A DNA stretch of 54,980 bases, taken from the NCBI GenBank assembly GCA_021792405.1, contig JAJYUU010000007.1, positions 1 through 54,980 on the forward strand, written 5' to 3'. Source of the DNA: Actinomycetes bacterium. Its GTDB lineage: Bacteria; Actinomycetota; Actinomycetes; Streptosporangiales; Streptosporangiaceae. The notes under the pieces were generated by a model. The model was not told the origin of the DNA. It ran no database searches and was given only the letters and a program-made list of their open reading frames with translations. Positions within the stretch are counted from its first letter, which is position 1; each line of letters starts with the position of its first letter. Both the position numbers and the translations under genes were made by a program. Below, in pieces: positions 7,161-16,264 of the stretch.

Positions 7161-8285
7161 ATGTGGGCGATGATCGTCAAGGAATTCCGGCAGCTGCGGC
7201 GAGACCGGCGCACGCTGGCCATGATGATCGTGATGCCGGTCCTGCTGCTCGTGGTGCTCGGCTACGCGGCGAGCTTCGACGTGAGCTCGATCCCGGTCGC
7301 GGTCGCTGGCCCGCAGTCGGCCGCCCTGGCCAGGGCACTGCCAGCCGTCTCGTGCGGCTCGGGCTGCGCGTTCTCGCTGGCTAGTTCCGACCCCGCCGCC
7401 AGCCGAAGCTGGGCGCAGGACCAGTTGCGGGATGGCAATGCCGGCGTCGCCATTGTGACCGGCGGCCAGGCGCCGACCGTGCTGATCGACGGCAGCCAGA
7501 TCTTCACCGCGCAGGCCACGCTCGCGGCCCTGGCAAAGTTGCACGTCGCCGCGCCTGGCAGTGCGCTGTCCAGGCCGCGGGTGACAATCTTGTACAACCC
7601 TAAGCTCAAGACGTCAGACGTGATGATTCCCGGCCTGGCCGGCGTGGTGCTGGTATTCATCGGCACGATCATCACCAGCCTCGGCGTGGTCAGGGAGCGC
7701 CAGTCCGGGACGCTTGAGCAACTGGCGGTGATGCCGCTGCGTCCGCGAGACGTGTTCCTCGGCAAGATCGTGCCGTACTTCGCCGTGGCTATCGTCGACC
7801 TGGCGATCGTGCTGGCGGTCGGCATCGTGGTCTTCGGCGTGCCGTTCCGCGGCTCCCCGCTGGTGTTCGCGCTTGGCGCCGTCTTGTTCGTGTTCGTGAC
7901 GCTCGGGCTCGGCGTGCTGATCAGCACCGTGTCGCAGAACCAGGGCCAGGCGATTCAGCTGGCCATGATGACCACGATGCTGCCGCAGGTCTTGCTGTCC
8001 GGCCTGGTGTTCCCGCTCTCCTCGATCGCGGCCGGGGTTCGCTGGATCGCCTACCTGCTGCCGCTCACCTACTTCAACGAGATCGCCCGCGGCGTCATGC
8101 TGCGGGCTGAGCCGATCGGCCCGCTATGGCAGCCGTTCGTCCTTCTCGCCGTGCTCGGGCTGGTGATCGTCACGCTGGCGATCCTGCGGTTCCGCAGTTA
8201 CCTAGCGCCTGCGCCGCCCGCACGCCGGCGGCTGCGCAGGCGTCCGGTGGCTGCCGTTCAGCAGGACCAGGCACGGCCCGCATGA
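7161..8285 (+). CDS. ABC-2 type exporter permease
   Basis: 374 residues. One membrane segment at residues ~20-40 (MMIVMPVLLLVVLGYAASF) is followed by a ~130-residue extracytoplasmic domain and five C-terminal segments with SLGVVRERQSGTLEQLAVMPLRP, the amphipathic coupling helix typical of YhhJ/YbhR-like ABC-2 permeases. It forms the membrane part of the exporter driven by the double ATPase that starts within its stop codon (ATGA). GGAGG lies six bases before the ATG. A single permease gene in the operon implies a homodimer. Confidence 0.88.
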   Translation: MWAMIVKEFRQLRRDRRTLAMMIVMPVLLLVVLGYAASFDVSSIPVAVAGPQSAALARALPAVSCGSGCAFSLASSDPAASRSWAQDQLRDGNAGVAIVTGGQAPTVLIDGSQIFTAQATLAALAKLHVAAPGSALSRPRVTILYNPKLKTSDVMIPGLAGVVLVFIGTIITSLGVVRERQSGTLEQLAVMPLRPRDVFLGKIVPYFAVAIVDLAIVLAVGIVVFGVPFRGSPLVFALGAVLFVFVTLGLGVLISTVSQNQGQAIQLAMMTTMLPQVLLSGLVFPLSSIAAGVRWIAYLLPLTYFNEIARGVMLRAEPIGPLWQPFVLLAVLGLVIVTLAILRFRSYLAPAPPARRRLRRRPVAAVQQDQARPA

Positions 8286-10099
8286 CGGGCGGAACGGGCG
8301 GATCGGCGCCGGGCCAGCCGTGGGGCGCGGCAGCGCTCCGCCTGAGCTATGACGGCGCGCTCGCACTCGACGACGTGACCGTCGCCGTCACGGCGGGTCA
8401 GGTTACCGCGGTCGTCGGCGGAGACGGCGCGGGCAAGACGTCGCTGCTGCGGTGCCTGGCCGGCGTGCTGCGGCCGGACGCCGGGGAAGTGCGGAGCCCG
8501 GCCAAGTCACGGATCGGGTTCCTGCCGGCCGGCTCCGGCCTCTACCCGGACCTGACCGTCTCGGAGAACCTCGCCTTCCGTGCCACGGCCTACGGGCTGC
8601 GAGGCGCCGCGGCGGTCCGGCGCGCCGCCGAGCTGACCGAGCAAGCGGGCCTGGCAGCCGCGCGGGACCGCCTCGCCGCCCATCTCTCCGGCGGCATGCG
8701 GCAGAAGCTCGGCGTGATCGCCGCGCTGCTGCACCGGCCCGAGTTGCTGATACTGGACGAGCCGAGCACCGGCGTCGACCCGGTCAGCAGGTCCGGATTG
8801 TGGTGGCTGATCGCCTCCGCTGCCGCCGACGGCGCCGCGGTGATCCTGGCGACGACCTACATCGATGATGCGCAGCGGGCAGCCGACGTGCTCGTGCTCG
8901 ATGCTGGCCGGCCGCTGGCCTCCGGCGCACCGGAGCAGATCATCCGTCGGATGCCCGGCTCGGTGCGGGCGGTAGCTACCCGGCCGGCCGCCGAACTCGC
9001 CTGGCGGCGCGGTCCTGGCTGGCGCGTCTGGTGCCCGCCGGGCAGCACCGAAGCGGCCGGCCCGGCCGCTGAACCGGACCTGCAGGACGCCGTGATCGTC
9101 GCCGCGCTGGCCCGGCAGTCGCCGGACCAGTCAGAGCGGGAACGGGCAATACTGCGACGGGCCGCGCCGGAACGGGCAACGACAGGCCAGCAGCACCGCG
9201 GGCAGCAGCGGCTAGCCGGACCGCTCGCCGAGAGCGTTGCCGTCACTTGCCGTTTCGGCACCGTCACCGCGGTCAGTGATGTCAGCATCGCCGTCCGCCC
9301 CGGTGAGATTGTCGGCCTGCTCGGCGCGAACGGCGCCGGCAAGACCACCCTGATCCGCATGCTGCTCGGCCTGATTCCCGCCACGGCTGGCGAGGTACGC
9401 CTGCTCGGCGGCCCGCCCAGCCGGGTGACCAGGCGCCGGATAGGTTACGTCCCGCAGGGCCTCGGCCTGTACGAGGATCTGACGGCGGCCGAGAATATGG
9501 CCTTCGCCAGCGCGGTGTTCGGTAGCCCGGCGGGACGCTGGCAGGCGCCCGATGACCTGCCCGGCACCGGCGGCGGGCCGGCGCTGCCAGTCGGCCAGCT
9601 GCCGCTCGGCCTGCAGCGCCGGGCCGCTTTCGCGCAGGCACTCGCGCACGCCCCGGACTTGCTGATCCTGGATGAGCCGACCTCAGGCGTGGACGCGCTC
9701 GGCCGGACGCGGCTCTGGCAGACCATCGGCGCGGCAGTCGAGTCGGGCGCCGGCGCGCTGGTCTCTACCCACTACATGGAAGAGGCGGACGAGTGCGACA
9801 GGCTGATCATCATGGCTGATGGCATCGTGGTCGCGGCCGGCACAGCCGACGAGATCATCGGCGGCGCGCAGGTCACCGTCGTGGACACACCTGACTGGGC
9901 GGTTGCCTTCGGCCTGCTGCAGCGCGCCGGCCTGGCGGTCGCGCTGGCCGGCCGCGGGCTGCGGGTGCCGGGAGCGACCCCGGACCAGGTGCGGCAGGTG
10001 CTGCCGCCGGATTGCCGCGTCGCCGCCGAGCCGGGCACGCTCGAAGAGCGGTTCTTCGAGCTCGTCAGGGCCGCTGGGCGACCGGAGGCGCCGGCGTGA
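8282..10099 (+). CDS. ABC exporter ATPase with two fused nucleotide-binding domains
   Basis: 605 residues. Domain 1: Walker A GGDGAGKTS near residue 46, signature LSGGMRQ near 135, Walker B LLILDEPSTGVDP near 155. Domain 2: Walker A GANGAGKTT near 349, Walker B LLILDEPTSGVDA near 460, but the signature is LPLGLQRR instead of LSGGQ, so one composite site may be weak or non-hydrolytic. A ~100-residue linker rich in Ala, Arg and Gln joins the domains. Tandem ATPases of this kind occur with YhhJ-like permeases. The ATG overlaps the permease stop. The open frame extends back to 8126, but that part is permease antiphase. Confidence 0.9.
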   Translation: MTGGTGGSAPGQPWGAAALRLSYDGALALDDVTVAVTAGQVTAVVGGDGAGKTSLLRCLAGVLRPDAGEVRSPAKSRIGFLPAGSGLYPDLTVSENLAFRATAYGLRGAAAVRRAAELTEQAGLAAARDRLAAHLSGGMRQKLGVIAALLHRPELLILDEPSTGVDPVSRSGLWWLIASAAADGAAVILATTYIDDAQRAADVLVLDAGRPLASGAPEQIIRRMPGSVRAVATRPAAELAWRRGPGWRVWCPPGSTEAAGPAAEPDLQDAVIVAALARQSPDQSERERAILRRAAPERATTGQQHRGQQRLAGPLAESVAVTCRFGTVTAVSDVSIAVRPGEIVGLLGANGAGKTTLIRMLLGLIPATAGEVRLLGGPPSRVTRRRIGYVPQGLGLYEDLTAAENMAFASAVFGSPAGRWQAPDDLPGTGGGPALPVGQLPLGLQRRAAFAQALAHAPDLLILDEPTSGVDALGRTRLWQTIGAAVESGAGALVSTHYMEEADECDRLIIMADGIVVAAGTADEIIGGAQVTVVDTPDWAVAFGLLQRAGLAVALAGRGLRVPGATPDQVRQVLPPDCRVAAEPGTLEERFFELVRAAGRPEAPA

Positions 10100-10740
10100 C
10101 GCGAGATGCCCACGAGGCCAGGTCACGGACCGGGCGCCGGTCCGGTGACAGTGGCAGCAAGGTGGCGATACTGGCGGCCGCCAGGCTCCAGTTCGCCGAG
10201 TACGGCTACGACGGCACCACTATCCGCGGGATCGCCGCGGCGGCCGGCGTTGACCCGGCCCTCGTGCACCATTTCTACGGCACCAAGGAACGACTGTTCG
10301 CGGCGGCGACGGAGCTGCCGATTGTCCCGAGCGAGGCGATCAACGCGGCCCTGGCGAGTCGCGAGCCCGGCCGTTCGCTCGGCACGCACCTGGCCTACTC
10401 CGCGCTCGCGTTGTGGGAACGGGCAGATATGCGCGGAGCGTTTCAGGCGATGCTGCGATCGGCGCTGACCAGCGAGCAAGCCGCAGCCACCCTGCGTGAC
10501 TTCATCGCCGAGGCGATACTCGGCCCGGTGGCCAGCGCCGCCGCCGGAGCGGACGCCGGCAATGCCGCGTACCGCGCTTCGCTCGTCGCGACCCAGATGC
10601 TCGGTCTTGCCGTCGGCCGCTACGTGCTGCGCTTCGGCCCGGTCGCGCAGGCAAGTAAGGAGGAACTGGCCGTCGCGATCGGCCCGGCCATCGATCGCTA
10701 CCTGACCGGGGACCTCGGCCAGGCCGGCCGCGGGCACTAA
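10096..10740 (+). CDS. TetR/AcrR family regulator of the exporter
   Basis: 214 residues from GTG at 10096, which overlaps the ATPase stop (GTGA) and follows GGAGG by seven bases. The HTH is seen at residues ~22-68: AILAAARLQFAEYGYDGTTIRGIAAAAGV, then LVHHFYGTKERLFAAA. The C-terminal ligand domain is helical and resembles that of AefR-like regulators. As the last gene of the operon it probably represses the operon through the dyad at 7090-7105 and is released by the exported compound or a proxy; that is inference. Confidence 0.88.
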   Translation: MTRDAHEARSRTGRRSGDSGSKVAILAAARLQFAEYGYDGTTIRGIAAAAGVDPALVHHFYGTKERLFAAATELPIVPSEAINAALASREPGRSLGTHLAYSALALWERADMRGAFQAMLRSALTSEQAAATLRDFIAEAILGPVASAAAGADAGNAAYRASLVATQMLGLAVGRYVLRFGPVAQASKEELAVAIGPAIDRYLTGDLGQAGRGH

Positions 10741-10750
10741 CATCCGCAGA

Positions 10751-11920
10751 GTGGACCCGATTCTTGGTGATTGCTCCCTGGCGAAGCTGCGCGAACGTAC
10801 CAGTCATAAGTGGCGGACCTACCCGCCAGACGTGCTGCCGGCGTTCGTCGCCGAGATGGACTTCGACCCGGCCGAGCAGATCAAGGAGGCGATCAGGGCC
10901 GCCGTCGCGGCTGGCGACCTGGGCTACCCGCACAAGGGTGAGCTGGGCGAGGCATTCGCCGAATTCGCGGCTGCCCGGCTGGGCTGGTCGCCGGATCCGG
11001 ACCTGGTATTCGCCATCCCCGACGTGATGACCGGCATCGCCGAGCTCGTCCAGGCTCTGGTCGGGCCCGGCGACGGAGTCGTGATCAACCCGCCGGTGTA
11101 TTCGCCGTTCTTCATCCGCGTCCAGCTGGCCGGCCGGCGAGTCATCGAGGCGCCGCTGGCGGTCCGCCCGGACGGCGGCTACGACCTCGACCTGGACGCC
11201 ATCGAGGTGGCGCTGAGCCAGCCGGGAACCGGCGCCTACCTGCTGTGCAACCCGCACAATCCGCTCGGCAGGGTCTGGTCGCGCGCGCAGCTGACCGCGA
11301 TCGCCGAGCTCACCGACCGCCACGGCGTACCGTTGCTGGTCGACGAGATCCACGCGCCGCTGGTGCTGCCGGGCGCGCAACACGTGCCGTTCCATACGAT
11401 CGAGCATCCCGCCGCCCGCCGCGCCGTTGTCTTCACCTCGGCGTCCAAGGGCTGGAACATCCCCGGTCTCAAGTGCGGCGTGGCCGTGGCCGGCGACAGT
11501 GACGGGGCGGCGATCCTGACTCAGCGCTGGGATGCGCTGCTCGCCAGCCACCTCGGCGTGCACGCAACCATCGCTGCGCTGCGCAGCGCCGGGCACTGGC
11601 TGGACGCCGCCATCGCGCAGATCGACCGCAATGCCAGGTTGCTCGCCCGCCTGCTGGCCGACTACCTTCCGGCGGTCAGCTACCAGCCGGCGCAGGCCAG
11701 CTTCCTGGCCTGGCTGGACTGCCGCGACCTCGGGCTTGGCGAGGACCCGGCCGCTGCGTTCCTGACCGCCGGCCGCGTCGCGCTCAGCCCCGGCCCCGAC
11801 TTCGGCGTGCAGGGCACCGGATTTGCCCGGCTGAACATCGGCACTTCACCGGAACTGCTCAGCGAGGCAGTCCGCCGGATGGCGGCCGCGCTGCCCGGTA
11901 CTGGCGCCGCCCGCGGCTGA
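10751..11920 (+). CDS. PatB/MalY-like PLP-dependent aminotransferase or C-S lyase
   Basis: 389 residues, GTG start. It is a fold-type I PLP enzyme: YPPDVLPAFVAEMDFDPA at the N-terminus is the MalY/PatB hallmark, with YSPFF, LLCNPHNPLGRVW, DEIHAPLVL and the PLP lysine in FTSASKGWNIPGLKCG. Family members cleave cystathionine or related C-S bonds to pyruvate, ammonia and a thiol. It begins ten bases after the TetR gene, so it may be the last gene of the exporter operon, although its function suggests independent metabolism. Confidence 0.85.
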   Translation: MDPILGDCSLAKLRERTSHKWRTYPPDVLPAFVAEMDFDPAEQIKEAIRAAVAAGDLGYPHKGELGEAFAEFAAARLGWSPDPDLVFAIPDVMTGIAELVQALVGPGDGVVINPPVYSPFFIRVQLAGRRVIEAPLAVRPDGGYDLDLDAIEVALSQPGTGAYLLCNPHNPLGRVWSRAQLTAIAELTDRHGVPLLVDEIHAPLVLPGAQHVPFHTIEHPAARRAVVFTSASKGWNIPGLKCGVAVAGDSDGAAILTQRWDALLASHLGVHATIAALRSAGHWLDAAIAQIDRNARLLARLLADYLPAVSYQPAQASFLAWLDCRDLGLGEDPAAAFLTAGRVALSPGPDFGVQGTGFARLNIGTSPELLSEAVRRMAAALPGTGAARG

Positions 11921-12033
11921 CTCAGGCGCGGGCACCCTTCATGACGAGCCAGGACACACCTGGTCAGGCGCCTTGTTACGTGCGAATGTGGAACCTAGTC
12001 CCCCCGCCCAGGTCGCAGTTGGAGGGGTCATTT

Positions 12034-13509
12034 ATGGGCAGGGATGTCCCGTCCATCATTGTGAGCCAGCAAGATCGCCGCGCTTACCGGGAGAAAGTTC
12101 GCCAATGCCTCGATGTGTTCGCCCGGATGCTGCGCGAGTCCAGGTTCGACACTGAGCCGCGCCAGGCTGGCCTGGAGATCGAGCTCAATCTGGTCGGCGC
12201 CGACGGACGGCCGGCCATGACGAACACCACGGCGCTGGCAGCCATTGCCGATCCGAGCTTTGCCACCGAGCTTGGCCGGTTCAACCTCGAGATCAACGTG
12301 CCGCCGCGGCAGTTGACCGGCGACGCGTTCAGCGCGCTGGAACGCGACGTGACCGGCAAGCTCGCGCGTGCGGCGGACCGAGTACGGCGCACCGGCAGCC
12401 GCCTGGTCATGGTCGGCATCCTGCCCACGCTGCGCCAGGGCGACGTCACCGACGACGCGATGTCCGCCAACCCGCGGTACCGGCTGCTGAACGAGCAGAT
12501 GATCGCGGCCCGTGGCGAGGACATGCGGATCAGCATCGACGGCCCGGAACGGCTGCTGACGCACGTCGGCACGATCATGCCCGAGGCGGCCTGCACCAGC
12601 GTCCAGTTTCACCTGCAGGTGAGCCCGGAGGCATTCGGCAGTTACTGGAACGCGGCACAGGCCGTAGCAGGCATCCAGGTAGCGCTTGCGGCTAACTCGC
12701 CGTACCTGTTCGGGCGTGAACTCTGGCGGGAGACAAGGATCCCGCTTTTCGAGCAGGTCACCGACACCAGGCCGGAGGAGCTTCAGCAGCAGGGCGTACG
12801 GCCCAGGGTATGGTTCGGCGAGCGGTGGATCACCTCGGTCTTTGACCTGTTCGAGGAGAACATCCGGTACTTTCCGGCGCTGCTGCCGCTGCGCGAGGAG
12901 GAGGATCCCGAAGCCGCACTCGACAGCGGCGAAGCGCCGCAGCTTGCCGAGCTGACCTTGCACAACGGCACGGTGTACCGGTGGAACCGGCCGGTGTACG
13001 CGGTCAACGGCGGCCGGCCGCACCTTAGGGTGGAGAACAGGGTGCTGCCGGCCGGTCCCACCGTCGCGGACGTGGTGGCGAATGCCGCGTTCTACTACGG
13101 CCTGGTCCGCGCGCTGGCGGAGACAGAACGGCCGGTATGGACGCAGATGTCGTTCGCTGCTGCCGCCGACAACCTGGTCGAGGGCTCCCGGCACGGGATC
13201 GATGCCCGGGTCTACTGGCCGGGGATAGGCGAGGCGCCGGTCACTGAACTGACATTGCGGCGGTTGCTGCCGCTGGCAGCGGAAGGGCTGCGGCAGTGGG
13301 GCGTCGACCCGGCGGACGCCGGCCGGCTGCTCGGGATCATCGAGCAGCGCTGCCTCACCGGCAGGACCGGGGCGACGTGGCAGGTCGAGACGGTGCAGCG
13401 GCTGGAGCGCGGCGGAGCCGACCGGCGCGAGGCGCTGCGCCTGATGACGCAGGGATATATAGAGCGAATGGTGACTAACCACCCCGTGCACACCTGGCCC
13501 GGCCTCTGA
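12034..13509 (+). CDS. Glutamate-cysteine ligase family protein (GCS2)
   Basis: 491 residues. The ATG at 12034 is preferred to upstream starts because GGAGGGG lies six bases before it. Family signs: GLEIELNLV near residue 50 (the metal/ATP-binding strand), FNLEINVPPR, HVGTIMPEAACTSVQFHLQVSPE, and HLRVENRVLPAGPTVADVVANAAFYYGL. The GCS2 fold makes an ATP-dependent amide bond to the glutamate gamma-carboxylate. Actinobacteria use such enzymes for gamma-glutamylcysteine in ergothioneine synthesis (EgtA), but no egt genes are adjacent, and this longer branch has no assigned substrate that I know of. Confidence 0.75.
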   Translation: MGRDVPSIIVSQQDRRAYREKVRQCLDVFARMLRESRFDTEPRQAGLEIELNLVGADGRPAMTNTTALAAIADPSFATELGRFNLEINVPPRQLTGDAFSALERDVTGKLARAADRVRRTGSRLVMVGILPTLRQGDVTDDAMSANPRYRLLNEQMIAARGEDMRISIDGPERLLTHVGTIMPEAACTSVQFHLQVSPEAFGSYWNAAQAVAGIQVALAANSPYLFGRELWRETRIPLFEQVTDTRPEELQQQGVRPRVWFGERWITSVFDLFEENIRYFPALLPLREEEDPEAALDSGEAPQLAELTLHNGTVYRWNRPVYAVNGGRPHLRVENRVLPAGPTVADVVANAAFYYGLVRALAETERPVWTQMSFAAAADNLVEGSRHGIDARVYWPGIGEAPVTELTLRRLLPLAAEGLRQWGVDPADAGRLLGIIEQRCLTGRTGATWQVETVQRLERGGADRREALRLMTQGYIERMVTNHPVHTWPGL

Positions 13510-13588
13510 CGCTCGCTAGCTTTGCCGCTCCGGTGAGTGGGCATACCAGTCAGGCAAAGGTCCCGGAAACTCTAATCGGGGGTGGGAC

Positions 13589-14968
13589 ATGGCCGTGAAG
13601 CCGACGGTAACTCCAGCGGAGCCAGGCACCGGAGAACCCCAGCCCGGCCGCCGGTCCGCCTGGCCGCGATTCGGGTCACCAGGACCAGAAGGTGCCCCCA
13701 TGGTCGACACGGCGATGGCCCGCAGATACGCCGCCGAACTGCTGGGCACGGCGCTGCTGGTGTTCTTCGGCGCGGGCATGGCGACGGTCAACTTCGGCTT
13801 CCGCGCCTTCGGCAGCAGCGTCGCCGCCGGGATCCTGCTCACCGGCCTGGTGTTCGGGCTCGTGCTGCTCGGCCTCTTTGCGGTGATCGGCCCGATATCT
13901 GGCTGCCACGTCAACCCGGCCGTGTCGTTCGGCGCCTGGCTCGCCAGGCGCCTGACCGCCATCGACCTGGCCGGCTACTGGATCGCCCAGCTCATCGGCG
14001 GCCTGCTTGGCGCATTGCTGTTGCTGTGGGTCATGCACACCTCGCCGTTCTATAGCACATCGAGGATCGGCCTGGGCGCCAACGGCTACGGCCGGCTGTC
14101 GCTGCTGCACGCCTCGGGCGGCGGCGCGTTCCTGATCGAGGTGATCCTGACCGCGACGTTCGTGCTGGTCGTGCTGGCCGCCACGCGCCGGGACGCTGCC
14201 GCTCCGGCGGCTGGCGTTGCCATGGCCGTCACGCTGGCCCTGACCAACATCATGGGCATCCCGATCGACGGCGCCTCGGTCAACCCGGCCCGTAGCTTCG
14301 GACCGGCCATCGTGGTCGGCGGGCTGCCGCTGAGCCAGCTCTGGCTGTTCCTCATCGCCCCGCTGGTCGGCGCGGTCTTCGCCACCGGCATCTTCCTGCT
14401 CTTCAGCCATGTCAGCGCAGGCGCGGTCATGCCCGGCGCAGGCGGCGTGCGGGCACAACCCGCGACGACGATGTCGGCTGCCGACGAGGTGGTCGCCGAG
14501 CCGGCGGGCAGCACCGCGACGACGACGCCGGTCATGCCGCCGGGAACGCAGCGGGTAGTGAGCGGCGGCGCGACGGAGGGCGCCCGGACAGCAGGCTCGG
14601 GCACAGCTCCTGGCCAGGCCGCGCCCGGCGAAACCGGCGGCGGAGCCAACCCGACGCCACCCGAAGGCAACCGGTTAAAACGCATCGGGGGGCGGCCAGC
14701 CGCGGTGGTGAGACGATCGGGTAGTGACTGGCGTCGGCAACCCCGTTGCCGCCCCGCAATTGCGAGCCGGCAGCGCACCCGGCCGCTGGGTGCTCGCCGC
14801 AACGGTACTCGGCTCCAGCATGGTGATGCTGGACTCGACAGTCGTCAACGTGGCGCTGCCGACGATCGGTCGCGACCTCCGAGCCTCACTCGCCGGACTG
14901 CAATGGACGGTCACGGCGTACGTCCTGACGCTGGCGGCGCTGATCCTGCTCGGCGGCTCGCTGGGTGA
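13589..14968 (+). CDS. MIP-family aquaporin/glycerol channel with uncertain C-terminus
   Basis: Both half-helix motifs are present: GCHVNPAVSFG near residue 105 and GASVNPARSFGPAIV near 230, with six membrane segments between residues 45 and 275. The second motif NPARSFGP and the small side chains suggest a water channel rather than a glycerol channel. After residue ~280 the frame continues as Pro/Ala/Thr-rich sequence and then 245 bases into the next gene in a different frame, which is unlikely to be real. A TAG overlapping the next start (TAGTG, 14722-14726) is one frame away, so an indel near the G6 run at 14687-14692 would restore a normal end. The start could also be ATG 13700, preceded by AGAAGG. 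Confidence 0.8.
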   Translation: MAVKPTVTPAEPGTGEPQPGRRSAWPRFGSPGPEGAPMVDTAMARRYAAELLGTALLVFFGAGMATVNFGFRAFGSSVAAGILLTGLVFGLVLLGLFAVIGPISGCHVNPAVSFGAWLARRLTAIDLAGYWIAQLIGGLLGALLLLWVMHTSPFYSTSRIGLGANGYGRLSLLHASGGGAFLIEVILTATFVLVVLAATRRDAAAPAAGVAMAVTLALTNIMGIPIDGASVNPARSFGPAIVVGGLPLSQLWLFLIAPLVGAVFATGIFLLFSHVSAGAVMPGAGGVRAQPATTMSAADEVVAEPAGSTATTTPVMPPGTQRVVSGGATEGARTAGSGTAPGQAAPGETGGGANPTPPEGNRLKRIGGRPAAVVRRSGSDWRRQPRCRPAIASRQRTRPLGARRNGTRLQHGDAGLDSRQRGAADDRSRPPSLTRRTAMDGHGVRPDAGGADPARRLAG

Positions 14969-16244
14969 CCGGGCCGGGCGGCGCCGGGTGTTCCTGATCG
15001 GCGTCGCCTGGTTCGCCCTGGCCTCGGCGGTCTGCGGGCTGGCGCCCGGCATCGGCGTGCTGATCGGCGCGCGGGTGCTGCAGGGGGTGGGCGGCGCGCT
15101 GCTCACGCCGGGCTCGCTCGCGATCATCCAGGCGAGCTTCGCTGCGACCGACCGCCCGCGCGCGGTCGGCGCCTGGTCCGGGCTCAGCGGGGTGGCCGCG
15201 GCTATCGGCCCGCTACTCGGCGGCTGGCTGGTGCAGACGGCCGGCTGGCGGTGGGTGTTCCTGCTGAACGTGCCGCTCGCCGCGGCGGTCGTCGCGGTGA
15301 CGATGCGGCATGTCCCCGAGACCAGGAACACTTCCGTGAGCGGCGGATTCGACGTGGCGGGCGCATCGCTAGCCGCCCTGGCGCTGGCAGGCCTCACCTA
15401 TGCGCTGATCGAGGCGCCGGGGCGGTCGGCCAAGGCCGGGATCGCGGCTGCCGCACTGGCCGGCCTCGCCGCGGCCGTAGCCTTCGGCGTCATCGAAGTG
15501 CGCCGGACCCGGTCGCCGCGGCCGGTGGCGCCGATGCTACCGCTCGATGTCTTCGCGTCCCGGCAGTTCACCGTGATCAACGTGATCACATTCGGGGTCT
15601 ACGGCGCGTTCGGTGGCCTGCTGTTCCTGCTGATACTGCAGCTGCAAGAGGTGGCCGGGTTCGCGCCGCTGATGGCGGGCTCCGCGCTGCTGCCGGTGAC
15701 GGTGCTGATGCTCGCGTTGTCCGCCAGGTCCGGCCGCCTCGCCCAGCGGATCGGGCCGCGCCGGCCGATGACCATCGGCATCGCTGGGCTGGCGATCGGC
15801 ATGGCGCTGATGACCCGCATCGGACCGCATGCCAGCTACCTCGCGGACGTGCTGCCCGCGGCCATCGTGTTCGGCCTCGGCCTCGGCCTGACCGTCGCGC
15901 CGCTGACCGCGACCGTGCTCGCGAGCGCTGACGTCCGGAATGCCGGGGTGGCCAGCGGAGTGAATAACGCTGTCGCGCGGGCTGCCGGGCTAGTGGCGGT
16001 TGCCGCCCTTCCGGCAGCGGCCGGCCTCGGCCCGGCGAGTTACCGCCAGCCAGCCCGTTTCGATCACGGTTTCGATCTGGCGGTCACCGGATGTGCGGTA
16101 GCCCTGCTGATCACTGCGGTGCTGGCGGCGCTCCTGGTGGACGACAACGTGCTGCGCCCTGCGGGCCCGGTGCCGCCGGAGCCGGAGGCCAGGGTCGCCT
16201 GCCCGATCAGCGCGCCGCAACTCCAGCCGGTCCCGCGCCGCTGA
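14724..16244 (+). CDS. MFS exporter, DHA2 family, second copy
   Basis: 506 residues, 14 predicted membrane segments. MLDSTVVNVALPTIGRDL marks the first segment, GGSLGDRAGRRRVF the 2-3 loop and GWRWVFLLNVPL the loop after segment 6, all typical of EmrB/QacA-like proton antiporters. The substrate is unknown. The GTG at 14724 overlaps a TAG, and the first membrane segment begins near residue 20, so the start cannot be much later. It resembles the exporter at 4235 in family only. It is convergent with the BrkB gene; the 20 bases between hold no hairpin. Confidence 0.87.
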   Translation: MTGVGNPVAAPQLRAGSAPGRWVLAATVLGSSMVMLDSTVVNVALPTIGRDLRASLAGLQWTVTAYVLTLAALILLGGSLGDRAGRRRVFLIGVAWFALASAVCGLAPGIGVLIGARVLQGVGGALLTPGSLAIIQASFAATDRPRAVGAWSGLSGVAAAIGPLLGGWLVQTAGWRWVFLLNVPLAAAVVAVTMRHVPETRNTSVSGGFDVAGASLAALALAGLTYALIEAPGRSAKAGIAAAALAGLAAAVAFGVIEVRRTRSPRPVAPMLPLDVFASRQFTVINVITFGVYGAFGGLLFLLILQLQEVAGFAPLMAGSALLPVTVLMLALSARSGRLAQRIGPRRPMTIGIAGLAIGMALMTRIGPHASYLADVLPAAIVFGLGLGLTVAPLTATVLASADVRNAGVASGVNNAVARAAGLVAVAALPAAAGLGPASYRQPARFDHGFDLAVTGCAVALLITAVLAALLVDDNVLRPAGPVPPEPEARVACPISAPQLQPVPRR

Positions 16245-16264
16245 TGGCCGTGTCAGGCCCGGTA

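Noticed and set aside
9282-9649. Minus-strand frames inside the double ATPase gene
   Set aside because: They lie over the second Walker A to Walker B region of a convincing ATPase and show no domain of their own.
12028-13491. 487-codon minus-strand frame opposite the glutamate-cysteine-ligase-like gene
   Set aside because: The plus-strand protein has a strong ribosome site and conserved motifs; the antisense frame has none.
16245-16264. Terminator between the MFS exporter and the BrkB gene
   Set aside because: Only a short direct repeat (ATCAGGCCCGG-like) is present, not an inverted repeat.
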